Below are positions 37,215 through 45,787 of a stretch of DNA of 64,000 nt, in pieces (position 1 is the first letter of the stretch; every line of letters begins with the position of its first letter). Below the pieces are notes generated by a model. It saw nothing but the letters and a program-made list of their open reading frames with translations. It did not search any database and was not told the DNA's origin. The stretch is from the NCBI RefSeq assembly GCF_018687935.1, contig NZ_CP061308.1, forward strand, positions 428,048 through 492,047, given 5' to 3'. The translations under genes and the position numbers were made by a program. This DNA is from Polynucleobacter sp. JS-JIR-5-A7. Its GTDB lineage: Bacteria; Pseudomonadota; Gammaproteobacteria; Burkholderiales; Burkholderiaceae.

Positions 37215-37719
37215 CGATTACTTCCACTTCTTTGGTTTACATCAGCAGTTCAAGATCGATTTGCCTGCTCTAGATCAGGCTTATTTAGCAATCCAGAAGG
37301 AAGTTCATCCTGATCGCCATGCTCGCGGGAGTGAGACCGAGCAGCGACTGGCAATGCAAATGGCTACATTTGCTAATACCGCCCTTCAGACACTAAAACA
37401 CCCTATTCAACGTGGTTTGTATTTGTGCCAGATTCATGGTGTTGATGCCAAACTAGAAACCAATACTGCGATGCCAGCCGCTTTCTTGATGAAGCAAATG
37501 GAATGGCGCGAGCTTCTAGATGAACAAGCAGAAGATTTGCCCGCTCTTGAAGCCTTGATGGCTGAAGTAGAGCAATCCAAGGCAGATATTCTTGCTGAAA
37601 TCACTCAAGCCATCGATGGCGCAAAAAATTATCAGCGTGCCGCAGAACTTTTACGTGGCTTGTTATTCATTGATAAGTTTGCGCTTGAGCTTGATGACAC
37701 TATTGCAGCTTTGATCTAG
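37180..37719 (+). CDS. hscB: Co-chaperone HscB
   Basis: A J-domain protein of up to 179 residues that delivers IscU to HscA. The N-terminal J domain starts DDYFHFFGLHQQFKIDLPALDQAY and contains the essential HPD in VHPDRHARG. The C-terminal three-helix domain (from about residue 95, FLMKQMEWRELLDE) is the IscU-binding part. ATG 37180 overlaps iscA by 35 bases; GTG at 37192 four codons later is an alternative. Either way the two genes overlap. Confidence 0.93.
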   Translation: MSVVVANPSASDDYFHFFGLHQQFKIDLPALDQAYLAIQKEVHPDRHARGSETEQRLAMQMATFANTALQTLKHPIQRGLYLCQIHGVDAKLETNTAMPAAFLMKQMEWRELLDEQAEDLPALEALMAEVEQSKADILAEITQAIDGAKNYQRAAELLRGLLFIDKFALELDDTIAALI

Positions 37720-37747
37720 ACCATACGTAAACGACTCTCTATTTCTT

Positions 37748-39613
37748 ATGGCCTTATTACAAATCTCCGAACCTGGTAAATCGCTTGCCCCTCATCAGCG
37801 CCGCATTGCTGTCGGCATTGATTTAGGCACTACGAATTCTTTAGTCGCTATTGTGAAAGATGCGTTGCCTAAAGTACTTCCGGATGAACAAGGGCGCGAG
37901 TTGCTTCCTTCGGTAGTTCGTTATCTGCCAAATGGCCGTACCCAAGCAGGATTTGAGGCGCTTGAGAGTGTGGTGATCGATCCAAAGAACACGATTGTTT
38001 CGGTAAAGCGTTTCATGGGTCGTGGCTTACATGATGTAGAGCATATTGAAAGCACTCCCTATGATTTTGTGGATCAGCCAGGCATGCTCAAGCTCAGAAC
38101 CGTTGCTGGTGATAAAAGCCCTATTGAAGTCTCTGCAGAAATCCTCGCGCTTTTACGTCAATTGGCTGAAGACTCCGTAAACGATGACATTGTGGGAGCT
38201 GTGATCACTGTACCCGCCTATTTTGATGATGCCCAGCGTCAAGCTACGAAAGACGCAGCGAAGTTAGCGGGCATTGAAGTGTTGCGTTTACTCAATGAAC
38301 CAACTGCCGCTGCGATTGCTTATGGATTAGACAATGCCTCCGAAGGCACCTATGCAGTCTATGACTTGGGTGGTGGTACTTTTGATATTTCTATTTTGCG
38401 CATGAGTAGGGGTGTATTTGAAGTACTCTCTACCGGTGGTGACTCTGCATTGGGTGGTGATGACTTTGATCATCGTTTGTATTGCTGGGTGATTGAGCAA
38501 TCTAAATTACCCCCTTTATCGATTTATGATCACCGTACCTTGCTTCAAGCCTGTAGGCATGCCAAAGAGTCGCTGAGCCACAACCCTCTAGCGCGTGTGC
38601 ATGAGACTCTCTCAGACGGAACGGTCGTCAATGTGGGTGTTAGTCAGGCACAGTTCTTTGAGATTACTCAAAACTTGGTGGCTAAGACTTTGACATCATG
38701 TAAAAAAGCGCTGCGTGATGCCGGCTTAAAGGCTGAGGATGTTAAAGGTGTAGTGATGGTAGGCGGTTCAACCCGCATGCCCAATGTGCAGCGCGCGGTT
38801 GGTGAGTTGTTTGGCACAAAGCCATTAAACAATTTAAATCCTGACCAAGTCGTAGCGCTGGGTGCAGCGATGCAAGCGGATTTATTAGCAGGCAATCAGA
38901 GTAAAGATGATGAGTGGCTTTTATTAGACGTCATACCGCTCTCTCTCGGTATTGAAACGATGGGTGGCCTGGTGGAGAAAATTATTCCTCGCAATACACC
39001 CATTCCAGTAGCAAGAGCACAGGATTTTACGACTTTCAAAGATGGTCAAACTGCCTTAGCTATCCAAGTCGTGCAGGGCGAACGTGAATTAGTACAAGAC
39101 TGCCGCTCCCTTGGTCGTTTTGAGTTACGCGGTATTCCACCCATGGCTGCAGGTGCAGCTCGCATTCGGGTGACATTTCAGGTGGATGCTGATGGCCTAT
39201 TGTCTGTGAGCGCCACTGAGCAAGGCTCTGGCGTTCAAGCGTCGATAGATATTAAACCTTCTTATGGCTTAACCGATGCAGAAATTACCCGCATGCTGCA
39301 AGATGGATTTGCCTCAGCCCAAGAAGATTTGCTTTCTAGATCTTTGCGCGAAGAACAGGTGAATGCGCAGCGTTTATTAGATGCCGTACAAACTGCGCTA
39401 GCCAGTGATCGAGATCTTCTTAATGCAGCAGAGCAAAAGGCGATTGATCAAGAGATGGCGGTGCTACAAAAGATTTTGAATGAAGAGACTGATAGTGCCA
39501 TTGTGCGCAAAGCAGTGGATCATGCGGCCAAAGCGACTGATGAATTTGCCCAGATGCGTATGAACGCCAGTATTCAGAAAGCCTTATCCGGCAAAAATGT
39601 TGCCGAGATCTAA
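37748..39613 (+). CDS. hscA: Hsp70-type chaperone HscA
   Basis: A 621-residue specialised Hsp70 for cluster release from IscU. The nucleotide domain shows VGIDLGTTNSLVA near residue 23, VYDLGGGTFDIS near 205 and VMVGGSTRMPNV near 338. A beta-sandwich substrate domain (DVIPLSLGIETMGG onwards) and helical lid follow. It is shorter than DnaK and lacks its long acidic tail, as expected for HscA. Confidence 0.96.
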   Translation: MALLQISEPGKSLAPHQRRIAVGIDLGTTNSLVAIVKDALPKVLPDEQGRELLPSVVRYLPNGRTQAGFEALESVVIDPKNTIVSVKRFMGRGLHDVEHIESTPYDFVDQPGMLKLRTVAGDKSPIEVSAEILALLRQLAEDSVNDDIVGAVITVPAYFDDAQRQATKDAAKLAGIEVLRLLNEPTAAAIAYGLDNASEGTYAVYDLGGGTFDISILRMSRGVFEVLSTGGDSALGGDDFDHRLYCWVIEQSKLPPLSIYDHRTLLQACRHAKESLSHNPLARVHETLSDGTVVNVGVSQAQFFEITQNLVAKTLTSCKKALRDAGLKAEDVKGVVMVGGSTRMPNVQRAVGELFGTKPLNNLNPDQVVALGAAMQADLLAGNQSKDDEWLLLDVIPLSLGIETMGGLVEKIIPRNTPIPVARAQDFTTFKDGQTALAIQVVQGERELVQDCRSLGRFELRGIPPMAAGAARIRVTFQVDADGLLSVSATEQGSGVQASIDIKPSYGLTDAEITRMLQDGFASAQEDLLSRSLREEQVNAQRLLDAVQTALASDRDLLNAAEQKAIDQEMAVLQKILNEETDSAIVRKAVDHAAKATDEFAQMRMNASIQKALSGKNVAEI

Positions 39614-39634
39614 ATTAAAAAAGTAGAAATCATC

Positions 39635-39973
39635 ATGACCCAAATAGTTGTTCTTCCCCATAGTGAGTATTGCCCAGATGGCGCAGTGGTTGAAGTTTCC
39701 CCTGGCACCTCGATTTGTGAGGCCCTGCTTGAAAATGACATTCCGATTGAGCACGCCTGTGACATGGTCTGTGCTTGCACGACTTGTCACGTGATTGTGA
39801 AAGAGGGATTGAATAGTCTCAACCCTCCAGATGAGAATGAGGAAGATATGCTGGATCGCGCTTGGGGTCTTAACTCCCAGTCCCGTTTATCTTGCCAAGC
39901 CATTGTTGCAAGAGAAAACTTGGTGATTGAAATACCTAAATATTCAATCAACCACGCCAAAGAGAACCATTAA
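39635..39973 (+). CDS. fdx: Adrenodoxin-type 2Fe-2S ferredoxin of the ISC system
   Basis: A 112-residue ferredoxin. Cluster ligands are in CDMVCACTTCHVIV (C-x5-C-x2-C) and RLSCQAIV. It supplies electrons for cluster assembly. It ends the isc operon; no iscX follows. Two hairpins lie between its stop and the convergent lysR gene. Confidence 0.96.
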   Translation: MTQIVVLPHSEYCPDGAVVEVSPGTSICEALLENDIPIEHACDMVCACTTCHVIVKEGLNSLNPPDENEEDMLDRAWGLNSQSRLSCQAIVARENLVIEIPKYSINHAKENH

Positions 39974-40044
39974 CGGCACTAAATTGGTGCAGTAAGCTCA
40001 TAAGCATGCATCAAGGTTAAAAGGCTAAAAGTGAGAAGACTAAT

Positions 40045-40118
40045 ATGAACCTGTAGTTCATTTTTGTAGTACCTCCATAGATTTCTTTTAAGCCATCCTT
40101 CGGGGTGGCTTTTCTTTT
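40045..40118 (+). terminator. Terminator(s) of the isc operon
   Basis: The strong element pairs AAGCCATCC (40090-40098) with GGGTGGCTT (40103-40111) across a TTCG tetraloop, followed by TTCTTTT. A weaker hairpin upstream pairs ATGAAC (40045-40050) with GTTCAT (40056-40061), followed by TTTT. The strong hairpin ends at the stop codon of the convergent lysR gene. Confidence 0.8.
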
Positions 40119-41010
40119 AAGGCTTAAGCCTTTTGGTGGCGCCTGATAAAAATTGTTGCTTGATGAGTTGAGTAACATTTTGTCGGCTGTGTTTTTTGCG
40201 TTCTAGTAAACCAACTTTTCTAAATATGGTTTTTCCTTGCAGTTCACGTATTTTGAGTTGCGCATCTTTTTCCCAGGAGATATTTGCCAGCTTTGGAACG
40301 ATCGAATAGCCAAGACCTTGGCGTACTAACTCAATGATAGCCTCCACAGAGTTGAGCTCCATGCCTTCTTGTATAGAAAGTTTATTAGCCTTAATCGTTT
40401 GATCAACTAGGTGTCCCGTCCAAGTATTACGCTCAAAACGAATGAAGGGTAGCTTGGAATCTGCATGCGAGGCGTTTGATTTTCGTTTTGATGAAGATGC
40501 TGGGCTGATCAAGATCATGGGCTCTTTATATAACTCAGTCCACTGCACGTTCTGCGGTAATGCGTATGGCGACTCAGTCACAATTGCGGCATCAAGAGTG
40601 CCATCCAACACTTGATCTAGAAAGTCGCTCGATAGACCAGCAATTAATTTCACCTCAAGGCTGGGAAAACTTTGCTTTAATTCATTTAAAGTTTTTCCAA
40701 ATGCACCCATGAGAGTCGATACCAGCGCCCCCAAAACAATAGTGCCGCTGAGATCGGATTTGAGGTTCGAGCCAAGAGCCTCATAGCGAGCCACAATTTC
40801 TTGAATCGGCTCGATTAGCGATCTACCATGCGCATTTAAGCTAAGAGAACGTTTGGTGCGGTCGAAGAGCTCGAGACCAATTTCTTTTTCCAGTTGCTGT
40901 AGCTGTTGGCCTGCTGCGGCTGCGGTCAAGCCGATTTCTCGGGCGGCGGCTGCAACACTCTTATGGCGAGTGATTGCTAAGAAGTTTTTCAGGGTTTTAA
41001 TACTAGACAT
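40117..41010 (-). CDS. LysR-family transcriptional regulator
   Basis: A 297-residue LTTR. The N-terminal helix-turn-helix is LKNFLAITRHKSVAAAAREIGLTAAAAGQQLQQLEKEIGLELFDR in parts. A substrate-binding domain begins near residue 90 (GTIVLGALVSTLMGAF). It is divergently transcribed from the SDH/FRD-fumarase operon across an 81-base AT-rich gap, the standard arrangement for a regulator of the neighbouring operon. The inducer is unknown; a dicarboxylate or substituted succinate would fit. Confidence 0.88.
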   Translation of the reverse strand: MSSIKTLKNFLAITRHKSVAAAAREIGLTAAAAGQQLQQLEKEIGLELFDRTKRSLSLNAHGRSLIEPIQEIVARYEALGSNLKSDLSGTIVLGALVSTLMGAFGKTLNELKQSFPSLEVKLIAGLSSDFLDQVLDGTLDAAIVTESPYALPQNVQWTELYKEPMILISPASSSKRKSNASHADSKLPFIRFERNTWTGHLVDQTIKANKLSIQEGMELNSVEAIIELVRQGLGYSIVPKLANISWEKDAQLKIRELQGKTIFRKVGLLERKKHSRQNVTQLIKQQFLSGATKRLKP

Positions 41011-41091
41011 AATTTTATTATAAATAATTTCTTCATCTCAAAGAAAAATTAATTCGATTTATTTTTTACTATTCATCAATATAATGGGAGC

Positions 41092-41823
41092 ATGTCAAAT
41101 ACTGATCTCAAAGTAAAGGTATGGCGCGGCTCCCACGAAGGGGAGTTTGTTGAGTACTTGGTGCCTCGTAACCCCAATCAAACTGTTTTGGACGTGGTTA
41201 CCTATATCCAGAGAAAACTGGATCCTACCTTGAGCTATCGCTTTGCTTGCCGAGTTGGCATGTGTGGTTCGTGTGCTATGACTGTGAATGGTGTGGCTCG
41301 CTGGACTTGCCGTACCCACGTATCTCAGATTCTTCAGGGCGATTCACTAGAAATTGCTCCTTTAAATAATTTACCGGTTATTAAAGATCTCGCCACAGAC
41401 ATGCGCGAGTTTTTTAACAAGTGGAAGGGTGCGGTTGGTTTTTTTAAGGGCAATCAAACTCGCCACGATGACTTTGCAAAAATTGAGCCAAATTCTGAAG
41501 AGCGCCAGTTAGCCAATGCCGGGATTGAGTGCATTGGTTGCGGTGTTTGTTATGCCTCTTGTGAGGTGGTTGAGTCTAGACCTAACTACCTCGGGCCTGC
41601 CGCACTAAACCGTGCATGGACCTTAACAAACGACGTAAGAGATGTTCAGCAGCTAGAGCGTATGCGTGCTGTCGCAGGGGATGCAGGTTGCCACGCATGT
41701 CACTCGCAAGGATCTTGTACGGAGCGTTGTCCTAAGGCGATAGAGCCAACCGCAAGCATTGCTGGACTCAAAAAGTTAGTCGCTATAGCTGCCGTTCGCG
41801 GTAGTAAGTGGGGCAAGCTATGA
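41092..41823 (+). CDS. Succinate dehydrogenase/fumarate reductase-like iron-sulfur subunit
   Basis: A 243-residue SdhB/FrdB homologue. The 2Fe-2S ligands are Cys53, Cys58, Cys61 and Cys73 in a plant-type fold. The 4Fe-4S ligands are Cys147, Cys150, Cys153 (CIGCGVC) and the CP-type Cys213. The 3Fe-4S set is Cys157, Cys203 and Cys209. An extra Cys200 sits three residues before Cys203 (CHACHSQGSC), which is not usual. It starts an operon, divergent from lysR, and its stop overlaps the next gene (ATGA). Confidence 0.88.
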   Translation: MSNTDLKVKVWRGSHEGEFVEYLVPRNPNQTVLDVVTYIQRKLDPTLSYRFACRVGMCGSCAMTVNGVARWTCRTHVSQILQGDSLEIAPLNNLPVIKDLATDMREFFNKWKGAVGFFKGNQTRHDDFAKIEPNSEERQLANAGIECIGCGVCYASCEVVESRPNYLGPAALNRAWTLTNDVRDVQQLERMRAVAGDAGCHACHSQGSCTERCPKAIEPTASIAGLKKLVAIAAVRGSKWGKL

Positions 41824-42170
41824 GTGCCGGTGTATTGCAAGCCAAGCTTTGGTATGCGCAGAGAATCAGCGCCATGGTACTTGGTATTTGTGTTGCGATA
41901 CATTTACTGATCATTTTTTACGCCATTAGGGGTGGTTTAAGTGCGCAAGAGATATTAGGCCGTACTCAGGGCAATGTATTGTTTGCCATTTTTTATGAAG
42001 TATTTGTCCTTGCCTGTTTTGTGCATGCGCCAATTGGTTTAGCGAATATTTTGCAAGAGACTTTTCCAAAGACTGGAATAGCTCGGCCTTTATCTTGGAT
42101 TTTGGCTCTAATGATTTTGATTCTTGGTACTACTGCTGTTGTGGGTGTTTTTACAGGTGGTCAGATATGA
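41820..42170 (+). CDS. SDH/FRD-like membrane anchor, cytochrome b subunit 1
   Basis: A 116-residue protein with three hydrophobic helices. The QRISAMVLGICVAIHLLIIFYA segment near residues 14-35 is like the first helix of SdhC proteins, with an Arg-Ile-Ser start and a histidine that may bind haem. A second possible axial histidine lies in FVLACFVHAPIGLANI. The start ATG 41820 forms ATGA overlap with the preceding stop; the longer frame from GTG 41808 is not needed. Confidence 0.78.
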   Translation: MSAGVLQAKLWYAQRISAMVLGICVAIHLLIIFYAIRGGLSAQEILGRTQGNVLFAIFYEVFVLACFVHAPIGLANILQETFPKTGIARPLSWILALMILILGTTAVVGVFTGGQI

Positions 42171-42526
42171 GTTTTAGACCAAGATTGGATTACCGCGCTA
42201 AAAGTCACCTATCTTATTTCGCCTATGCTTGCCATCGTTTCTCTGGCTTGTTGTTGGCATGCTTTATTCCGCTGCACTTTCTGATGCTGTCCCAATCTTT
42301 GCGGGGCGCTCAAGGCTTTGAGCAATCTCTTGCCCTGACGGATATCTGGATATTTAAATTTGGAGAGTGGGCCCTCGTTATTTTGCTAGCTATTCATTTG
42401 GCTGGTGGGGTACGCCTGTTAATGATTGAGTTTGGACCGTGGAATGGATTGCGTAAGGGCTGGATTCAGCTATCTATCTTGTTCGCTATCGCTTGTGGAC
42501 TCTTATTTTTATATTTTGCTAATTGA
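42167..42526 (+). CDS. SDH/FRD-like membrane anchor, cytochrome b subunit 2
   Basis: A 119-residue three-helix membrane protein. It begins MSFRPRLDYRAKSHLSYFAYACHRFSGLLLACFIPLHFL in parts; the HRFSG and PLHF elements match SdhC/SdhD-type helices that bind haem b and quinone. ATG 42167 overlaps the previous stop (ATGA), favouring it over the in-frame start at 42095. Together with subunit 1 it should carry electrons to or from quinone. Confidence 0.8.
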   Translation: MSFRPRLDYRAKSHLSYFAYACHRFSGLLLACFIPLHFLMLSQSLRGAQGFEQSLALTDIWIFKFGEWALVILLAIHLAGGVRLLMIEFGPWNGLRKGWIQLSILFAIACGLLFLYFAN

Positions 42527-42536
42527 TTAGGTTGAT

Positions 42537-43412
42537 ATGCAATTACAAATGAATTTAGTAGAAGAGGCTTGTAAAGAGCTTTATATTCGAGCACTCAAAG
42601 TGTTGCCCGATGACATTAAGGCTGGTATTGATCGATTGGATAAGGCGGAGACGGATGCCCGTGCTCAGGTGGTGTTAAAGACCATGATTACCAATATCTC
42701 GGTAGCAGAGCGCGAAGATAATTTGCTTTGCCAGGACACAGGCCTGCCGATCTATAACGTCAAGATTGGTAGTAATGTGCAATTTGATGGCATGGCCTTA
42801 AAGGCGGCCATTCGAAAGGGTTGTGAACGTGCCACCAAAGAGTACCCTCTGCGATCTTCAGTAGTACATCCTATTACCAGAAAAAATAATCACACCTCTT
42901 GTGGCATTGATATGCCGGCCATTCATATTGATTTTTTTGATCAAGCAGAGTCAGTTGAAATTGAAATGGTACCTAAGGGAAGCGGTTCAGAGAATAATTC
43001 CTTTTTAAAGATGGCAATACCTGCAGATGGTATCAATGGTGTTAAAGCGTTTGTGATTGATAGTGTTGTCTCTGCTGGCGGTAAGACTTGCCCACCAACG
43101 ATTGTGGGTGTTGGTGTTGGCGGCACATCTGATCAATGTGTAGCTATGGCAAAGCGGGCAGCAACTCGTGAGTTGGGTAGTGTTTGTAGCGATGAAGAGG
43201 GTGCCAAGTTAGAAAAAGAGCTCAGTGCTGCTGTGAATCAACTTGGGATTGGCCCACAGGGGCTCGGTGGCGATGGTACCGCTTTTGCGGTCCAGGTTGA
43301 GTTGGCTCATACCCACATTACTTTGAATCCCGTAGCAGTCAATATGCAATGTCACTCAGCTCGTAGAGCACGTGCGACCTTTACGCCTACAGGCGTGACC
43401 TACGGATTCTAG
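42537..43412 (+). CDS. Class I fumarase-like hydratase, alpha subunit
   Basis: A 291-residue iron-sulfur hydro-lyase alpha subunit (TtdA/FumA N-terminal type). Cluster cysteines are Cys65 in CQDTGLP, Cys185 in GGKTCPP and Cys272 in MQCHSARR. Relatives hydrate fumarate, dehydrate tartrate, or hydrate mesaconate, and sequence alone does not choose between them. It lies inside an SDH/FRD-like operon, between the anchor subunits and the flavoprotein, which suggests that both enzymes treat the same four-carbon acid or a derivative. Confidence 0.87.
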   Translation: MQLQMNLVEEACKELYIRALKVLPDDIKAGIDRLDKAETDARAQVVLKTMITNISVAEREDNLLCQDTGLPIYNVKIGSNVQFDGMALKAAIRKGCERATKEYPLRSSVVHPITRKNNHTSCGIDMPAIHIDFFDQAESVEIEMVPKGSGSENNSFLKMAIPADGINGVKAFVIDSVVSAGGKTCPPTIVGVGVGGTSDQCVAMAKRAATRELGSVCSDEEGAKLEKELSAAVNQLGIGPQGLGGDGTAFAVQVELAHTHITLNPVAVNMQCHSARRARATFTPTGVTYGF

Positions 43413-43422
43413 GAAAAGACTG

Positions 43423-44034
43423 ATGGCACATTACAACCTTGCAACGCCTGTTAGCGAAGCAGATATCCGCAAGCTTCGCATTAACGATACTGTGACTTTG
43501 CAAAATACATTGTTTGGCATTCGCGATGCAACCCAAATTCATATGTTTGATCATGATCGTAAGACGCGTTTTGATTTAAATGGGCATGCTGTCATTCATA
43601 CAGCACCGAATGTTCGTAAAGTACCAGTGAGTGCAGAGTTCCCTGCAGGATATGAGCCTATTTGTATTGGTACAACCACTTCAGATCGTATGGAGCGTTT
43701 CACACGACCTTTGATGACACAGAATGGTGTGCGCATGATTGTAGGTAAAGGAGGTATGCGCGAAGGATCTGCTCAGGCCTTTAGCGATCTAGGTGGCGTA
43801 TATCTTGCCATTATTGGTGGCACTGCAGCACTTGAAACAACCTGGATCGAGCAGATTGAAGATGTGGATATGGATGATCTCAATCCAGAGTCTTTATGGC
43901 GCTTCAAGATTAAAGATTTTGGTCCATTACTCGTTGCAATGGATAGTCATGGTGGCAGTATTTATCAAGAAGTGAAGAGCGATGTTGCCAGCAAAAAAGC
44001 AGCGGTACTGAAAAGTCTTGGAATCACTTCATGA
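43423..44034 (+). CDS. Class I fumarase-like hydratase, beta subunit
   Basis: A 203-residue beta subunit (TtdB/FumA C-terminal type). It contains VTLQNTLFGIRDATQIHMF near residue 25, GTTTSDRMERFTRPLM near 85 and MIVGKGGMREGSAQAF near 108, all family hallmarks for substrate and anion binding. It is separated from alpha by 10 bases and overlaps the flavoprotein start by four. In E. coli FumA the two parts are one chain. Confidence 0.88.
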   Translation: MAHYNLATPVSEADIRKLRINDTVTLQNTLFGIRDATQIHMFDHDRKTRFDLNGHAVIHTAPNVRKVPVSAEFPAGYEPICIGTTTSDRMERFTRPLMTQNGVRMIVGKGGMREGSAQAFSDLGGVYLAIIGGTAALETTWIEQIEDVDMDDLNPESLWRFKIKDFGPLLVAMDSHGGSIYQEVKSDVASKKAAVLKSLGITS

Positions 44035-45752
44035 GCGCAATTCCAACCATTGATACCGATATTCTGATTTTAGGATCCGGGGGTGCCGGCCTCTTTGCTG
44101 CCTTACATGCTCATCAAGCTAATCCCAATTTAAATATCACGATCGCAGTAAAAGGATTGTTGGGCAAATCTGGTTGTACGCGGATGGTGCAAGGTGGTTA
44201 TAACGTGGCATTGGCTGAGGGGGACTCGGTTGAGCGCCACTTCATGGATACGATTGAGGGTGGTAAATGGCTCTCTGATCAAGATCTAGCTTGGACATTA
44301 GTGAGTAAAGCAGTTGAACGCATCCATGAATTAGAAAATGAGCTGGGCTGCTTTTTTGATCGCAATCCTGATGGTACGGTTCATCAAAAAGCATTCGCAG
44401 GTCAAACCTTTGACCGAACTGTTCATAAGGGTGACTTAACTGGTATTGAGATTATCAATCGCTTGGCTGAGCAGGTCTGGGCAAGAGGAATTAATCGTCT
44501 TGAAGAGCATCGCGCAATTGAGTTAATTCACAGCAAGGACGGTAAATCCCTTGCAGGTGTCTTGATGCTCAACATGCAGACGGGTCAATTTGTACTGGTG
44601 CGCGCCAAGGCTGTCTTGCTAGCTACTGGTGGTGGTCCAACTATGTACAAATACCATACTCCATCTGGGGATAAGAGTTGTGATGGTTTAGCGATGGCAT
44701 TGCGTGCGGGGCTCACTTTACGTGATATGGAGATGGTGCAATTTCATCCAACAGGATTATTGGCTGGCCCTGGAACCCGGATGACGGGAACTGTTCTAGA
44801 AGAGGGTCTCCGAGGGGCTGGTGGTTATCTGCTCAATGGCAATAACGAGCGCTTTATGGGTAACTATGATGCTCGTAATGAAAGAGCTACGCGAGATATT
44901 GTTTCTCGATCGATCAATTCAGAAATTCGCGCTGGGCGTGCAACTCCCAATGGCGGGGTTTATATTCATATGAGCCATTTAGGCCCAGAGAATGTCCGCA
45001 AACTATTTAAAGGTATGGTTGAGCGTTGTGCTGATAGCGGTTTTGATCTTGCAAATAATTTAGTTGAGGTTGTACCAACCGCGCACTACATGATGGGTGG
45101 TTTAGTTTTTAATAAAGATTGCAGCACAGATCTACCGGGACTTTTTGCGGCAGGTGAAGATACGGGTGGTGTACATGGTGCCAATCGCTTAGGCGGTAAT
45201 GGGGTGGCTAATTCAACTGTGTTCGGTGGTATCGCAGGAGAATCAATGGCTCAATGGGTTGCTTCTCAGCAGTTAAGTGAATGCAATATAGATGAAGTGA
45301 TGGCGAGTATCAAGGAGCATGAAGCGCCCTTGAAAAAGACATCTGGCGATATTGAATTCATTCGAGATGCTCTAGCAGAGTGTATGTGGGATGACGTAGG
45401 CATCTCAAGAAATCGAGAAAGTTTAATGCGTGCAAGTCAAACCTTAAAAGAGTTGGCTTCACAATTGAAGCAAATGGGTGTCGGCGATATTCAGCGGGAA
45501 TATAGCAATACTTGGCAAGACTGGATGAATTTACAAAACCTCATTCTAGTAAGCCAGTCAGTAACTGAAGCAGCGATTGCTCGAGAAAATTCACGGGGCG
45601 CTCACTATCGTGAGGATTTTCCTGAGCCAGGATCGCTTGAAGACTCGTATTACACGGCCACCTACTTTAAGAACCAAGAGTTGAAGATTGAAAATCGTCC
45701 AGTGCAATTTACGATGATTCAGCCTGGGAAAACCATCTTGGTTGAGGCTTAA
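44031..45752 (+). CDS. SDH/FRD-like flavoprotein subunit with Cys at the usual FAD-histidine site
   Basis: A 573-residue flavoprotein. The FAD-binding ILGSGGAGLFAALHA is at residues 13-27. Active-site parts of the family are present: MEMVQFHPTGLL near 240, ERATRDIVSRS near 287 with the proton-shuttle Arg, HYMMGGLVF near 350 and GANRLGGNGVANS near 385. In SDH and FRD, the histidine in the RSHT-xxx-(Q/E)GG motif is covalently bound to FAD. Here the motif reads KSGCTRMVQGG, so the position is Cys49. L-aspartate oxidase also lacks this histidine and binds FAD non-covalently, but it has no FrdB or anchor partner. Reaction and direction are open. Confidence 0.85.
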   Translation: MSAIPTIDTDILILGSGGAGLFAALHAHQANPNLNITIAVKGLLGKSGCTRMVQGGYNVALAEGDSVERHFMDTIEGGKWLSDQDLAWTLVSKAVERIHELENELGCFFDRNPDGTVHQKAFAGQTFDRTVHKGDLTGIEIINRLAEQVWARGINRLEEHRAIELIHSKDGKSLAGVLMLNMQTGQFVLVRAKAVLLATGGGPTMYKYHTPSGDKSCDGLAMALRAGLTLRDMEMVQFHPTGLLAGPGTRMTGTVLEEGLRGAGGYLLNGNNERFMGNYDARNERATRDIVSRSINSEIRAGRATPNGGVYIHMSHLGPENVRKLFKGMVERCADSGFDLANNLVEVVPTAHYMMGGLVFNKDCSTDLPGLFAAGEDTGGVHGANRLGGNGVANSTVFGGIAGESMAQWVASQQLSECNIDEVMASIKEHEAPLKKTSGDIEFIRDALAECMWDDVGISRNRESLMRASQTLKELASQLKQMGVGDIQREYSNTWQDWMNLQNLILVSQSVTEAAIARENSRGAHYREDFPEPGSLEDSYYTATYFKNQELKIENRPVQFTMIQPGKTILVEA

Positions 45753-45787
45753 TCATTTTTGATTTAGTAGATCCTATCCATTTTGGA

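Noticed and set aside
42537..44034. Dedicated tartrate dehydratase TtdAB
   Set aside because: The subunits are equally compatible with fumarase or mesaconase, and no tartrate transporter or TtdR is adjacent, so a specific tartrate name is not supported.
44031..45752. L-aspartate oxidase NadB
   Set aside because: The FAD-histidine is missing as in NadB, but the gene is in one operon with an FrdB-like subunit and two cytochrome b anchors and has no nadA or nadC neighbour.
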